A DNA stretch of 64,000 nt, from the NCBI GenBank assembly GCA_003254905.1, contig QANU01011901.1, forward strand, positions 943,763 through 1,007,762, written 5' to 3'. Source of the DNA: Nissolia schottii. Its lineage: Eukaryota > Streptophyta > Magnoliopsida > Fabales > Fabaceae. The notes under the pieces are model-generated. The model was not told the origin of the DNA. It was given only the letters and a program-made list of their open reading frames with translations, and did no database searches. How positions within the stretch are numbered: position 1 is the stretch's first letter; every line of letters starts with the position of its first letter. A program made the translations under genes and the position numbers. Shown here in pieces: positions 22,746 through 34,799 of this stretch.

Positions 22746-23392
22746 ATGGTCGATCAGAGTGGAAAAGTGAGTGTTCACTTGCTTATACTTCATGATCCTT
22801 CGTATTCTTTCCTTGATTCCACATTAACGTTATCTAATTGAGCTTGATTTGTTGTGGGATGCAGGGATCAGATGCTGACGAATCCTCCAACCCTAACTCT
22901 GCTTCATCAGGCAACGAGCTGAAGAAGACGTGCGCCGATTGCGGCACCTCCAAGACTCCTCTCTGGAGAGGCGGCCCCGCCGGTCCTAAGGTAAATTATT
23001 ACTCTCATTTCTATTAGGATCAGATCGGATCGGTGCATGCGAAGTTTTGATCTGATTATTTATTTATTAATTTATTTCTAATTTCGTTGTTTATTGTGCA
23101 GTCTCTTTGCAACGCGTGCGGGATCAGGAGCAGGAAGAAGAAGAGAGCGATTAATTTGGGGATCAGCAAGCATGGAAGCAGCGACGACGCCAAGAAGGGG
23201 AAGAGGAACAATGTCGGCGGCGGCAGCGGGAACAAGCATCTCGGTGATAGTTTGAAGCAAAGATTGTTGGCATTGGGGAGAGAGGTTTTGATGCAAAGAT
23301 CGAGCGTTGAGAGGCAGAGGAAGAAGCTCGGGGAGGAAGAACAAGCTGCTGTTCTGTTGATGTCTCTCTCCTATGGATCCGTTTATGCCTAA
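22746..23392 (+). CDS. B-class GATA transcription factor with LLM domain (GATA15/16-like), copy 3
   Basis: Exons are 22746-22766, 22865-22990 and 23102-23392; all introns are GT/AG; the protein has 145 residues. The architecture is as in copy 2: MVDQSGKGSDADESS N-terminus, CX2CX18CX2C finger split by intron 2, basic I-R-S-R-K-K-K-R-A tail, Gly-rich linker, and C-terminal AAVLLMSLSYGSVYA (LLM domain). There is no stop, frame change or altered finger residue, so it looks functional. As the recent partner of copy 2 with a near-identical promoter block, it probably has the same expression. Functional difference would most likely come from the flanking insertion in unit B. Confidence 0.9.
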
Positions 23393-24745
23393 CTGAGAAG
23401 CAGAGCGCTCTGTTTTAATTTTCAGAAATTATTATTATTATTAATTTAAAATTTTAGATTAGGTCATTAGATTAGTTGATCATTAGATCTTTGTTCTAGA
23501 ATAGATGCACCCCCACCTATTCCCCCTCCCTAACCTTTATCTAAGTGTATATCTCTGTCTGATCCATCGATTGATTATGAATGTGTGAGTGATCAAGAAG
23601 AATTGTAAGAAAAATCAATGATTCAAGTCCAATTTTGGTAATTTACAAAACTATTTTTTCTTTGATTGCCTTTTTTTTTTTAATGCCCCTCCCTTGATTA
23701 CGAATGTACAATTCGTGATTCATGTTTGGATAGAAATCTAGTGCCACCGGAAGATCTCGTGACATGAATTGGACTCCTGTATTATTTACGTTTGCCACAT
23801 TCAAATTGATTATCTGTTTTGTTCATCACCATCAAATAATTTAAGAGTGAGAAAAAAGAGCTGCAGTACGGTGAAGTTCATTAGATCACAATTTGTGGTC
23901 TACATTTTGAATCAAGGTGATATTGAAGCTAAGTATTGATTTGGTTGCCAAAAATATAGGGCGGGTCTTCTTGCCTCACGCCTTTTCAAGTTTAATGCAT
24001 CTCAAATAGTAATTACTTCATGTGGTTTAATGTGAATTAAATTTGGGGCAGTCATTTTTTATCATTTGAATTACTAAATGGGGGCAACCGAGGGAAAAGG
24101 GAAACAAATTTAAAAGAGGAGGGAACGTGAAATTCATGGTTCCCGCTAGTTTGACTCTAGAAAACAAAAAGTTATTAGGGAATCAGACCTTTGATTCACA
24201 CTTGTCCAGCCTGGTCAGGTTTGAAGGCCATCATTTAATCCTATATCTTTGTAGGAAGTCTTTTGGATATTTTGATCATCTCTCTTGAAAATAAAAAGAC
24301 ATTACTTTAATCATACATACATAAAGACTATTTGATTCTTTATTATGGAAATTGAGTTTTTATGAATCATAAAGTTAAAAACAAGGTGGCTTTAGTCGTT
24401 CAAAAAGATTATTTGAACACTCTTTATTAAAAACCTTGAATTATGAGGAGTTTAAATGACGACAAATAATTTTTTAAAGATTAATAAAATGATGCCACAT
24501 ATGATATTTAAAGGTGTTTGTTGTGATGGTTGGTTGATTAAGAATGATGACTTTTGACTCACTTTATTTAATATTTCAATTCGTATAATTGAATAAAATT
24601 TTCTTGTTTGGACTCGCAAATTAAGAATAATGCGTGCCAAATTTATCTTTTCATAAGACTTGTGTAAACACGCGAAATTAAACAAGTATGCTACTATGCT
24701 TGTAAACTTTAACTAAAGATTGATCATATTGAACAATTATAAGAA
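23393..24745. other. 3' flank of GATA copy 3 and end of the duplication
   Basis: It holds the probable 3' UTR, the conserved palindromic element at 24121-24144 and the third boundary copy at 24610-24745. The open stretch at 24452-24685 (-) has no domain. Confidence 0.5.
24121..24144. promoter_or_regulatory. Conserved palindromic element downstream of GATA copy 3
   Basis: GGGAAC at 24121-24126 and GTTCCC at 24139-24144 form the arms, followed by CGCTAGTTT. It matches the 24-base form found after copy 1. Confidence 0.55.
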
Positions 24746-27700
24746 CAAACTTTGATTATAGATGTTGAACTTTAAGCAATAGGATTCAACATACAACAAC
24801 GCACATAAATACACTTGCAAAATTGATAAATTACTCCTAAGAACATAATGAAAATGCAAGAAATAGAATGGAAGTTACTCGATTTCCTCTACAACTCACG
24901 TTGTTGCGATGGCGATTGAGTGCTAGAGGCATACAAGAGAAATTCTGAGTTACAAGTGACTCACTCAACGCATATTTATAGAATCCCATGTTTTTTTTTC
25001 CATATATGCCAAGTGTCTTTGACCGTTGTAACCTCTAGTCTAGCGCTCTCAACTGTTGATGACTTCAATTGGCTCCAAATTACTTTCTTTATGGTTGAAT
25101 TTGAAACTCCAAGCGTTTTCTTTTGTGGCTTAGTCTCTCTTAGTGATCAATTTTGGTGTAATTCTAAAAATAAATACATGATTTGAAAATAGACCGTGAA
25201 GAAAGCCACTCACCTGAAAAATGGTTGACCGCTAAGGAACACTAACGCGGGGAGATCCTAACACCCTATTATGGAGGCACTATTTCCCTACAAACAGAAG
25301 AACAAGAGGGAAAAAGAAATAAAAAGAACTGGAGTGAATAGTCTCACTAAAAAATGGAACATTTCAAGCTCTTAAGTGAATTAGCAAGTCTAAACACTCA
25401 CGGGAGGTTTCTGTATATAGGGGGAGCTGGAGACCCCCTATTAGTACAACTTTTGATGTGGGACTCCAAATCTTACGTCGCTACAACGGTCCTTGGGTGT
25501 TGCAATGCCCCCGTCTCGCCGTGTTGTTGCAACGTGCCCAGGGCGCTTTAGTGCACAAGCTTTCCGTTTTTTATTTCACCTGGATCACAATGTTGTTAGG
25601 AACCCAAAGTCCCCCTTGAAACATCATTAACCCCTCATGTATGGCGTAATCAGAATTCAAATCACCTTGATTATACTTGGTATGCAAACTTTGTAGCTCT
25701 TGGTCAGTTGTGTTGAGGTGTCTGATTGTGGCTGGCAATGTGGACTACAACGTGGAGAGTGAAAATAAAGTGTTGCTATCAGTGATTTCCCCTTGCCTTG
25801 ATAATGCATCAGCCACTTAATTCTGCTTACCCAGCTGGTAGAGGATCTCATAGTCGAAACCCAACAGTTTGGTCATGTAATATTGTTGCTCCAGTGTGAG
25901 CACAACCTGTGTCATGATTTCCTATAAACTTTGATGGTCCTTTTTGATGGTGAAACGCCTACCCAATAAGTAATGCCACTCCATTTGGCAACGACTTGAG
26001 TAATCGCATAGAGCTCTCGCACGTAAGCAGATGAATATGCCAACTTTCCCCCCAATTTCTTGCTAAAGTAAGTGAGGGGATGACCCCCTTGTGAGAGGAC
26101 CACCCCATTTTTTGTGTGAGAGGCGTCAGTCTCTACTGTTAAAAGTAAGGTGAAGTTAGGAAGTGCCTTAACCGGCATACACGTCATTGCTGTTTTCAAT
26201 CTTGCAAATGCATAATAAGCCTCAAAGTTCCATTTAAATGTGTTTCCTTTCAGTAACTTAGTTAGTGGAAAAGCAATGGTGACATATTTTGGAACAAATT
26301 TCCTGTAATATCTCGTAAGATCGAGGAAACCACGCAACTGTTTCAACGTGGTGGGTTGTGGCCACGCTTGGATAGCATCAATTTTCTTGGGATTAGCATT
26401 TACACCGGAGGAACTAACAATGTGGCCAAAATATTCCACTTCTTGGTGCTAGAATAACCATTTCGACATTTTAGTGAACAGTTTGAGACATTCCAGAATA
26501 TATAGATAGAGTCAAATCTAAGTATTCCAAGCATTTCGCCTCTGTTTTACTATAGATCAAGATGTTATCAAAGAAAACGGTAATGAATTTCGTCAAGTGT
26601 GGTTGAAAGATTTTGTTCATCATTGCTTGGAAGGTGGACGACGTGTTAGTAAGGCTGAAGGGCTTGACCACAAACTCATAGTGCAAAATGCTGTTTTTGG
26701 AATATCATTTGTTGGCATTATATTAATTTGGTGATATCCGGAGTGTAGATCAATCTTGGAGAAATATTTTGCACCACTTAGTTCATCCAAAATCTCATCA
26801 ATAGTTGGGATAGGGAACTTATCCTTGACTGTTATGGCGTTCAAGGCTCAGTAATCAACACAAAATCGCCAGCTATCGTCTTTTTTTCTTAACGAGTAGG
26901 TCTGGTCTCTAAAATGGGCTATGGTTGTCTCTGATCACTCCGACAGTGAGCATTTCAACAACTAAGCGTTCCATCTTATTCTTCTGAAACTAGGGGTATT
27001 TATACGGTCTGACATTCACTAGTTTAGCATCGGGTATCGCTCAAGGGTGTGGTAGCTGTTTGGATTCTTCAAATACGTTGTAATGCTTGGTTAATACCCC
27101 TTATATGGCAGGTGATGCATGGTTCCTCTTTGTCTGGTTTTGATCCTATTCCGTCGGCATGACTTGCAAATGATAAAGGGAGGCAACTGCTTCTTCTTCT
27201 ACCATCTTTTGGAGGCCTTGCAATTTGATAGTTTTTCCATCGAGATTAAATTCCATGGTGAGTTCCTTGTGGTGTACGTGTTTGTACGATGCCGAGATTT
27301 TCCAATCGTTACACCCCTAAAACCAAACCGGTACCATACATATCCAACACAAAGAAATCTACCTTAAATTCATGTCCTTGATTGGCAGGTTAGCACTCCG
27401 CTGCCGGCACAAACCTTAAACGGTTGAATTCCCATCACTTGGTTTGATGAAGTTGTGCGTGCTTCCGGGGTCCACAAGCATGGGCACTGGTATTCTTTGG
27501 CAGCTGCCGCGCATTTTCAAGGTGCGTGCATGGGTGTGATTAATGTTAGTCCAATGCATTCAGGATGATTTCTACGTACGGCACTGATCCGTCAGCGTGG
27601 TAGGTTGTTGCTGGCGTATGAGCTCTCTGTTGGACCAGAATTACTCTTGGCCAACAGATTCTTAGGCCAATTAGTTTTAACATTGGCTGGAGAAAAATAG

Positions 27701-28500
27701 TTGCTCTTGCTATAACTCATCCCACCCAACCCTCTGAGTCTAGGAGGGCGGTTTGACTGGTGGAGTGAGATTTGTTTCTGTTTGTGCAATTTTGCTAGGG
27801 AGGCAGCATGGACTTACGTTTGGGGTACCTTGTGCTAACAACAATTCCCACTTAAGGTACTCATTCAAATCGGCAATAAAAAAAAATATGAAATCAACCA
27901 AGCTTTTGAGAGTCTTAATTGTTACCTATTTAAAAAAGTGCCTCAAACTGGTTCTGCTAAGGAGGTTTGTTTCAGTTCCTTTAACGCTGTCTTGGGGTCA
28001 TGATAAAAGTTCTCGCCAAATCTCGATCGCAACTCGGTCAAAAATACATGCCCACGTATATATATTTAATTTCATTGTTCATGATCCATCTGTACCGAGT
28101 AGGCAAGCCCATTCATGTAGAAAGAAACCATTCTTAATCTTTGTTCTTCAAGAACTGAGTATATCTGAAAGTATTTGTTTCACCTTAAAAATCCATTCAT
28201 CGGCCGGCCTCTTCACCATCAAAATAAGGTATCTCCACCTTCATGCCTCTGTGAAGATGAAAACCAGGGTTGTTGTGCTCATATGATTGACGATCATTGT
28301 TGCTAGATTCTTCATGCGTTCCCGATCTGTCCCTGTGTTGGTTAGCCATCATGGTTTGTAGCATCTGACACAACTCATTCAATTTCCCTTGAATTTTTGT
28401 GATTACTTCCTTGTTTTGCCGATTTTCTCCAGGATTGCGATGCCAGTTCCTTTGGCCATGGCTTGACCCCCTCAATGAAAGCACTAATGATAGATTGTAT
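24746..28500 (-). mobile_element. Ty3/gypsy retrotransposon fossil
   Basis: On the - strand, a gag-like segment (28197-28484, with a P-Y-F-D-G-E motif of gag starts) is followed after a degraded stretch by reverse transcriptase (26471-26844; [15 protein letters not shown] motif) and RT-connection/RNase H (25912-26439). This gag-protease-RT-RNase H order is that of Ty3/gypsy. No integrase was recognised. DNA at about 24760-25600 may hold the remains of the 3' end or LTR, but no LTR pair or target duplication was found. The copy is broken in many places and old. The limits are approximate. Confidence 0.8.
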
Positions 28501-28619
28501 ATAGAATGTAGCGATGGAACGAATCGAAGAAAGAAAACAAAACTGGTATATCCCTGTCTTATATTCCCTGCAGTATGGACAACAAGATGAATAAAGATAG
28601 GAGAGAACTGCTTAGCACC

Positions 28620-28621
28620 AA

Positions 28622-28652
<31 letters not shown>

Positions 28653-28655
28653 AGA
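28620..28655. repeat. (GA)n microsatellite
   Basis: A run of about 13 GA units near 28627-28653, just beyond the gypsy fossil. Confidence 0.8.
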
Positions 28656-29693
28656 AAATTACCAATCTTGGTTGAGCTTTTGCCTATTGGTTTTGTCAAC
28701 CAATTACTACTAAATTGTATCTCTGAATCCTGATTCAATTCCTTTGACTAAATTTTGCGGCTCACTAGCTCTGACAGCATGCAGGATTTGATTTCCTGAC
28801 GACTTTACATGTGGCTAAACAACTAGCACAATGATTTCACCATTATATGTCAACTGATAGAGTAAGTGCGAATCATTGTTGACTAAATGACATAATGATC
28901 AGTACCGTATAGAGTAAAAATTTTTCGAGTATTAGCCCAAAAAAAAAAATACATATATTCTAAAAGTTTAATATGATAGGCTATGCTTACATGGAAGATT
29001 TTGTTGCTTTAAAGTGCAAAGTGCTACCCTTCAACCATTAATAAGAAAATCCTCTGCTTAATATTTTATAAGACCAATACAAGTATAATAAATCATGCAT
29101 GTACAATAATTTGTACTGTTGGTTTTTTTAATCGACGACAAGATGTTGCACTCTAATGCGTTACGGGCACCGTAGATCAGCCAAATCCTTAGACAGAGAC
29201 ATTGTAAATAGGGTAGTTTGTTATTATGACATTATTTTTCTAAGTACGCCTCTTTCAGTAATTTGTAGTGATTGTCAATAAACCCAGACCAAAAAAACCT
29301 TAAATAACATTACAGGCAACAGCAATCTCATTAGTTAGAGTTGGTTATATGTATTAAATGATGTAATAATTTTCTGTCATAAATTATGATTCAAACACCT
29401 ATGACAATTTTTTTTATTGAAAAAAAGTTAATAAAGGCATGTATGCCCGAGTGTTAGCATAGTACATCTTTCGTATACTCTTAGATATCACTTTTAACAA
29501 ATGTAGACAGATTAAGAAAGTAATTAATTTTCATATACTTTAAAAAACATCAAATGCTTAAACTAAATTACCTTTTAATTAGTGAGAGAGATTGTTATAA
29601 AAAATTGTAATGTAATTAATACACTTTTAAAAAATTCATAATTAATAGAGGTATAATTAAAAAGACAATAACTAATATTTATAGTGGACGGAG
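28656..29693. other. Gene-free AT-rich DNA
   Basis: No gene or clear element was recognised between the gypsy fossil and the copia insertion. Confidence 0.5.
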
Positions 29694-30033
29694 TGAAGAA
29701 GTTCATGGCCATGGACACAAGCTAGCTTGTACAGCAGCAGCAGCAACAAAGTCACCAGAAGGTAAAGGAACCCGAGAGAGAAATTGAGAGAGATTGCAAG
29801 ATGCAGAGATTAAAAATGTGTGAATATGAATTCATTAGTTAGAGAGTAAGGGAGAGTACATGGTTTATATACAAGGTGAGAAACTTGCAGTGCAAGTTAC
29901 TAGCTAAACTAATCATAACAGAATAGCAACTAACTATCAACAGCTAACTACTTGTTAGTTGAGTTGCTTGGTGAACAAGCAACTAAATTAGCTAACACTA
30001 AGCTTATTAAATACATAATACATATATCCTACA
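29694..30033 (-). repeat. Left LTR (3' LTR in element orientation)
   Basis: 340 bases, TG...CA ended, bordered by CGGAG on its outer side and by a polypurine tract on its inner side. Confidence 0.95.
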
Positions 30034-31510
30034 CCCCCCCTAAAGAGGGAGCATGTAAATTGATCATGCCCAGCTTGCCATACATAGTCCGAAATGGTCC
30101 AGGGGCCAAGGGCTTGGTGAGCAGGTCTGCAACCTGGTTGTGTGTAGCAATGGGAAGCAGTTGCAGGATTCCTGATTGCACTTTGTCACGAACAAGGTGG
30201 CAATCAATCTCTATATGTTTTGTGCGCTCATGGAATACGGGATTGGTGGCAATGTGGATGGCTGATCTATTGTCACAGTGAATGATCACCGGCTTGGAAT
30301 GCTCGAGCTTCAAGTCCTGAAGTAAGAACAGCAACCATTGTGCCTCACATGAGGCAAGTGCTAAGGCCCTGTATTCTGCCTCTGAGGAAGATTTGGAGAT
30401 GATGGACTGTTTTTTGCTTTTCCAAGAGATCAAGGAGGATCCTAGGAAGAAGCAGAAACCGCTGACAGAACGCCTAGTGTCCAAGCAAGCTCCCCAGTCA
30501 GAATCTGTGTAGCCACGAATTGTGCCATCTGATGTGGAAGAAAAGAACAAGCCTGCTGCAGGTGCTTGTTTGATGTATCTGAGAACCCTGTGAGCAGCCT
30601 GCAGGTGCAGATCGGTGGCACAATCAAGGAATTGACTCAATTTGCCAACAGCAAATGAGAGATCAGGTCGTGTGTTAGTAAGATAGAGCAACTTGCCAAC
30701 AAGCTTTCTGTAGGCAGTCTTGTCCTCTAAAGGCACACCAGACTGCTTGCTGAGTTGGAAGTGATAATCCATGGGTGTTGAGGATGGTTTAGAGTCTAGC
30801 ATTTCATAAGCTTTGAGCAGGTCAAGTGCATACTTTCGTTGATACAGGTGAATCCCTTTTGCAGACCGTGCAATCTCCATGCCAAGAAAGAATTTCAGTT
30901 TGCCCATGTCTTTTATTTTGAATTTATCATCAAGAAGAGACTTGATGCTTTGAATTTCATCGAGGCCATCACACTCAGCTCCTCAGCAGCCTCCCATCAC
31001 ACCACTAGATCCTTTCTGTGATATTATGTACCCTACACAGACCACCAACAGTGATCCAGAACCAATAATACAGGAGCCACCACCACCCTGCACAGTGTTG
31101 TGATTAACCACAAGAGGAATTTGGTTTTGTTCAGCCATGATTCAAGAACAGATCTGAACTAACACAGTGTGTATGATTGAATTTTCAAGAACAAGATGAG
31201 AAATCAGTGAATTGCTTTTTTGACAATTTGCCTTATGAAAAATCTACAACAAACTCTTTGAGAAACAATGCTCAAAATGAATCTGGAGATCTCGCGGCAA
31301 ATCACACTTCAATGCAGAAAGGAACTCAAGAATTCTTGATTGCAATTGGCAAAGATCAAGATTCGAGTCTCAAAAAAAATGAAGCGGCAGAACAAACAAC
31401 AAATCACTGAGAAACAAAGGTACCTGAAGCAATTGCAGACTTCAGCATTGAACCAGCACAAGATCAGAGGAATGCGCAGCAGAGCTCTCACCAGGAGAGC
31501 TCTGATACCA

Positions 31511-31850
31511 TGAAGAAGTTCATGGCCATGGACACAAGCTAGCTTGTACAGCAGCAGCAGCAACAAAGTCACCAGAAGGTGAAGGAACCCGAGAGAGAAA
31601 TTGAGAGAGATTGCAAGATGCAGAGATTGAAAATGTGTGAATATGAATTCATTAGTTAGAGAGTAAGGGAGAGTACATGGTTTATATACAAGGTGAGAAA
31701 CTTGCAGTGCAAGTTACTAGCTAAACTAATCATAACAGAATAGCAACTAACTATCAACAGCTAACTACTTGTTAGTTGAGTTGCTTGGTGAACAAGCAAC
31801 TAAATTAGCTAACACTAAGCTTATTAAATACATAATACATATATCCTACA
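31511..31850 (-). repeat. Right LTR (5' LTR in element orientation)
   Basis: 340 bases, 338 identical to the left LTR. A Met-tRNA-type primer site abuts its inner edge and CGGAG its outer edge. Confidence 0.95.
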
Positions 31851-31855
31851 CGGAG

Positions 31856-34799
31856 ATGTGAAGAATAGTACCATGGCTGGGATAAAGATAGGCAATTGAT
31901 AAGCACACCTTTATTGTAAGCGATACTTGCTTGTTCTGATGGTACCAATAAATAAGCAATAACTTTATTTTGGTTTTTGTCTTACTGCTGTCCGTCCTCC
32001 CATCCGAGTGGCAGAAAAGTGAACCACTGATCAAGTTATCACCACACTAACTACTAGCAATGTGTTTGAAAAATGGAGTAATAATTGAAAAAAATTCTTG
32101 TTTGAAATTCACTTGTTTTGGTAGTACAATATTTACATAGCCTTTTAGCCACAATCACGTGGTTGTTGCTATTTTTTGCTTCAGCATAGAGTATGACAAA
32201 TGTTTTGTGTGTCTATACCCTATACAACATTAACTGAAACAAAAAGATAAGGCTTGTGGTGATCACAATTTCATCTTTTGAAACAAACTCAAACTAAGGA
32301 TTGCCCAATTAATTGTAAAGCAGTTTCATAGGATAGCACGAGATGATGTTCTACTCATCAACAAACAATATTCTCCTTACTCATTTGGAAAATTCATAAT
32401 CTCAATTGGTTTTATTTTTTTCCCTCTCATTTGCGTTTTATGCTTTTTGATCCAATCAAAGACTATGCTACTACACGTTGTGAAACAAAAACCTCCGTAA
32501 AAGTCATTACTAATTCTCAAAGGAGTGGAACAAAAGGGAAAACATGAGTGCGGTCATTTTTCACCTTTGTTTGATTTGGAGGGATTTGAATCCTCAAAAG
32601 TAAGATCTTTCACTTTATCTTTTAACGTGAGAGATTTCACTTTAAAAACACTTGTCCAATTTGTAGTAGATCCGGGTCATCATTACTGTAGTGGTACTGT
32701 ACTATAGAAAGGAACTTTCGGAAGAAGCATATATTAGCACTATAGCGACTTGTGTCGTGGGAGAGCAGAAAAACAAGTCTTAATAATTTGTTTGGCAGAG
32801 GTCACGTGTGTAAGAATTTTCGCTATAGCAACTTAAAGAAATTTGTAGGCTCTGTTATTTTGAAAGTGATTGATTATTTAATAAGATGATTTCTCGCGTG
32901 TTACAGAGGGTAAATATTCTTTCTACTAATTTTTTTTACTTTTGATAATTTTTAGAATTAAATTTATTAAATTTGTTATTATTTCACGTTTTATATAATA
33001 TTGACAAACTTTTTATTAGTGAAATTTTCAAAATAATCAATTTGTAAAAGGTTTAAAGATTATACCATTTGAGTTTATAATACATCTATGTACAAATATT
33101 GTATTAAAAAATATTAATTTATTGTATTAGATCATGTGACATATAAATATATCATGTTATATAAAAAAATTATGACAAAATTTGATGAATTTAATTTAAA
33201 ATTATTAAAAATAAAAAAAAATAGTAGAAGAAAGTATTTCCTCTCACAAAACACGTGAAAGACCACGTCACTAAATGATCAGCTCGACTAGTATTCCAGT
33301 ATATCGTGTCTGGTTGCGTATACAAAGGAAATAAATGAAAATGGCTTTTAGTTTCCCTAAAAAGAGAAAAAAGGCTTTTCTGAACCAAATACAGAAGCAC
33401 GCAAAAATTGGTCCAAATATCTGTTTTGTGTGTTTGTAAAATGGGCCACGGTCCGGAAAGCCCATTTAGTACCCAACTTCTATTTAGGCCTTTACCTTAC
33501 GTTCTTACCCGTGCCCCAACGGCAAGATATACCCAACAACAAAAGAAATGTGAAGATTTAATTAAGAGTAAGCTTGAGTCAAGAAACTTAAGAATGTAAA
33601 ATAGTGTGTCTCACTAAATTAGCTAAGTAGTTATCTTAAGTTCTACCAAAAAATTGGTTCGTGTTATAAATGCTGAAGATTAAAATAAATGTAAGGTTCA
33701 ATTGGTGTAAATATTAAACTTCATCTATAAACCATTCAAATTCGTTGTTATATACAGTTACATTACAATATGTATGGACCAGGCATGTGTGAAAGCACTG
33801 TACATAAGACTATTCACTAGGCAGGGGGGGGGTATTCGGCGCCATGATAAATAAATAGGACGAGTAAGGTGCCTTCCAGCTAACGGCTACCAACGCACGT
33901 TTGATTTGTCCGTATTCCCTTTTAATAGAAAAAGGCAGAATTTGTGTGAAGATGATTATAAACATTACATTACCCCTAAAAATAATAAGGACGCAGGGAA
34001 AGGGGCACTGCTGCACGTATCATGTTGTCTTCAAAGCCAAAACTGCTTAGCCGTGACTACACAGTGCTACAGGAAAAGGGTAAGAAAGAACCAAATTTTG
34101 AATAAGCATAAAGCGATTCTCCGGTATCAATGAATAATGTTATTGAAAGTGTAAAAGTCTTGTTTGAAGGGATTAAGAGAGGCGCTAGCTAATTTTTTTT
34201 TACCTGTAAATTTCATGAGTACCAATAAAATTACTGAAAAGGAAAATGGCAAGAAGCATACTTGGTTTCATGTTTCTAATTTAGTCAAGTGATGAATAAA
34301 GGAAGTTGGCACCGGGCACGGATAGTGTCGGTAGCTAGCAACATTAAATTAACCGCGGAATTGGAATAAAAAATCTTCTTTCACCCTTTCTCACCTATAC
34401 TATATATCATTATTACCTTCATCAACCGCTTCAATTCCTGCCCAGAAAATCTGATATGCATATTCACTAACAAACAAACAAACAGAAAACTGATTGTAAC
34501 AAATTAGAAATAAACAAACAAAAAATGGGTAAACCGTTTTTGTTTTCATTATAATTATAACATTTGGTAGTAATGAACAAAATGATGATACATGGCAAGC
34601 TGTCAACAAATTGCAGATCAATCTACATTAATTGCAATTAGAAATTCAGACAGGAAATAAATAAAAAAGAAAAGGGAAGAAGAGAAGTACAAAGCTCATT
34701 TTCCTCCCAATTTCTTAGATCTACAAATCTGTGCATTATTATTATTGTTGTTGTAGTTGTTATTCCCACCATTATCCTATTTAAGTAATTTCCTACCTA
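31856..34799. other. Gene-free intergenic DNA
   Basis: I see no supported gene. Short open stretches (32525-32707, 33191-33400, 33408-33599, 33906-34133) carry no domain. The DNA is AT-rich with a G-run at 33823-33831. The last 300 bases are probably the 3' flank of the proline-rich gene. Confidence 0.5.

Larger units (their letters stand above)
20641..24609. repeat. Tandem duplication unit B (contains GATA copy 3)
   Basis: About 3970 bases. It is homologous to unit A across promoter, gene and flanks, and ends in a third copy of the boundary sequence at 24610-24745, after which similarity stops. It is longer than unit A mainly through an insertion at about 21380-21660. Confidence 0.85.
29694..31850 (-). 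mobile_element. Ty1/copia retrotransposon, young, shortened copy with both LTRs
   Basis: It is flanked by 340-bp LTRs (29694-30033 and 31511-31850) that differ at 2 positions, and by a perfect 5-bp target duplication CGGAG (29689-29693 and 31851-31855). The LTRs have TG...CA ends. In the - orientation a primer site of TGGTATCAGAGC type (initiator Met tRNA) lies just inside the right LTR (near 31499-31510), and a G-rich polypurine tract abuts the left LTR. A 292-codon open stretch (30029-30907) carries the C-terminal reverse transcriptase and RNase H regions of copia elements (Y-L-T-N-T-R-P-D motif; S-S-E-A-E-Y-R-A motif; C-D-N-R-S-A near its end). The internal part is about 1.5 kb against 4 kb or more in whole relatives, so the copy is broken and non-autonomous. 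The LTR difference (about 0.6%) implies an insertion of roughly 0.2-0.5 million years under usual plant rates. Confidence 0.95.

Noticed and set aside
28620-28655. Repeat arrays as a CRISPR array
   Set aside because: Only microsatellites and transposon repeats are present. The sequence is plant nuclear DNA, with no spaced identical repeats.
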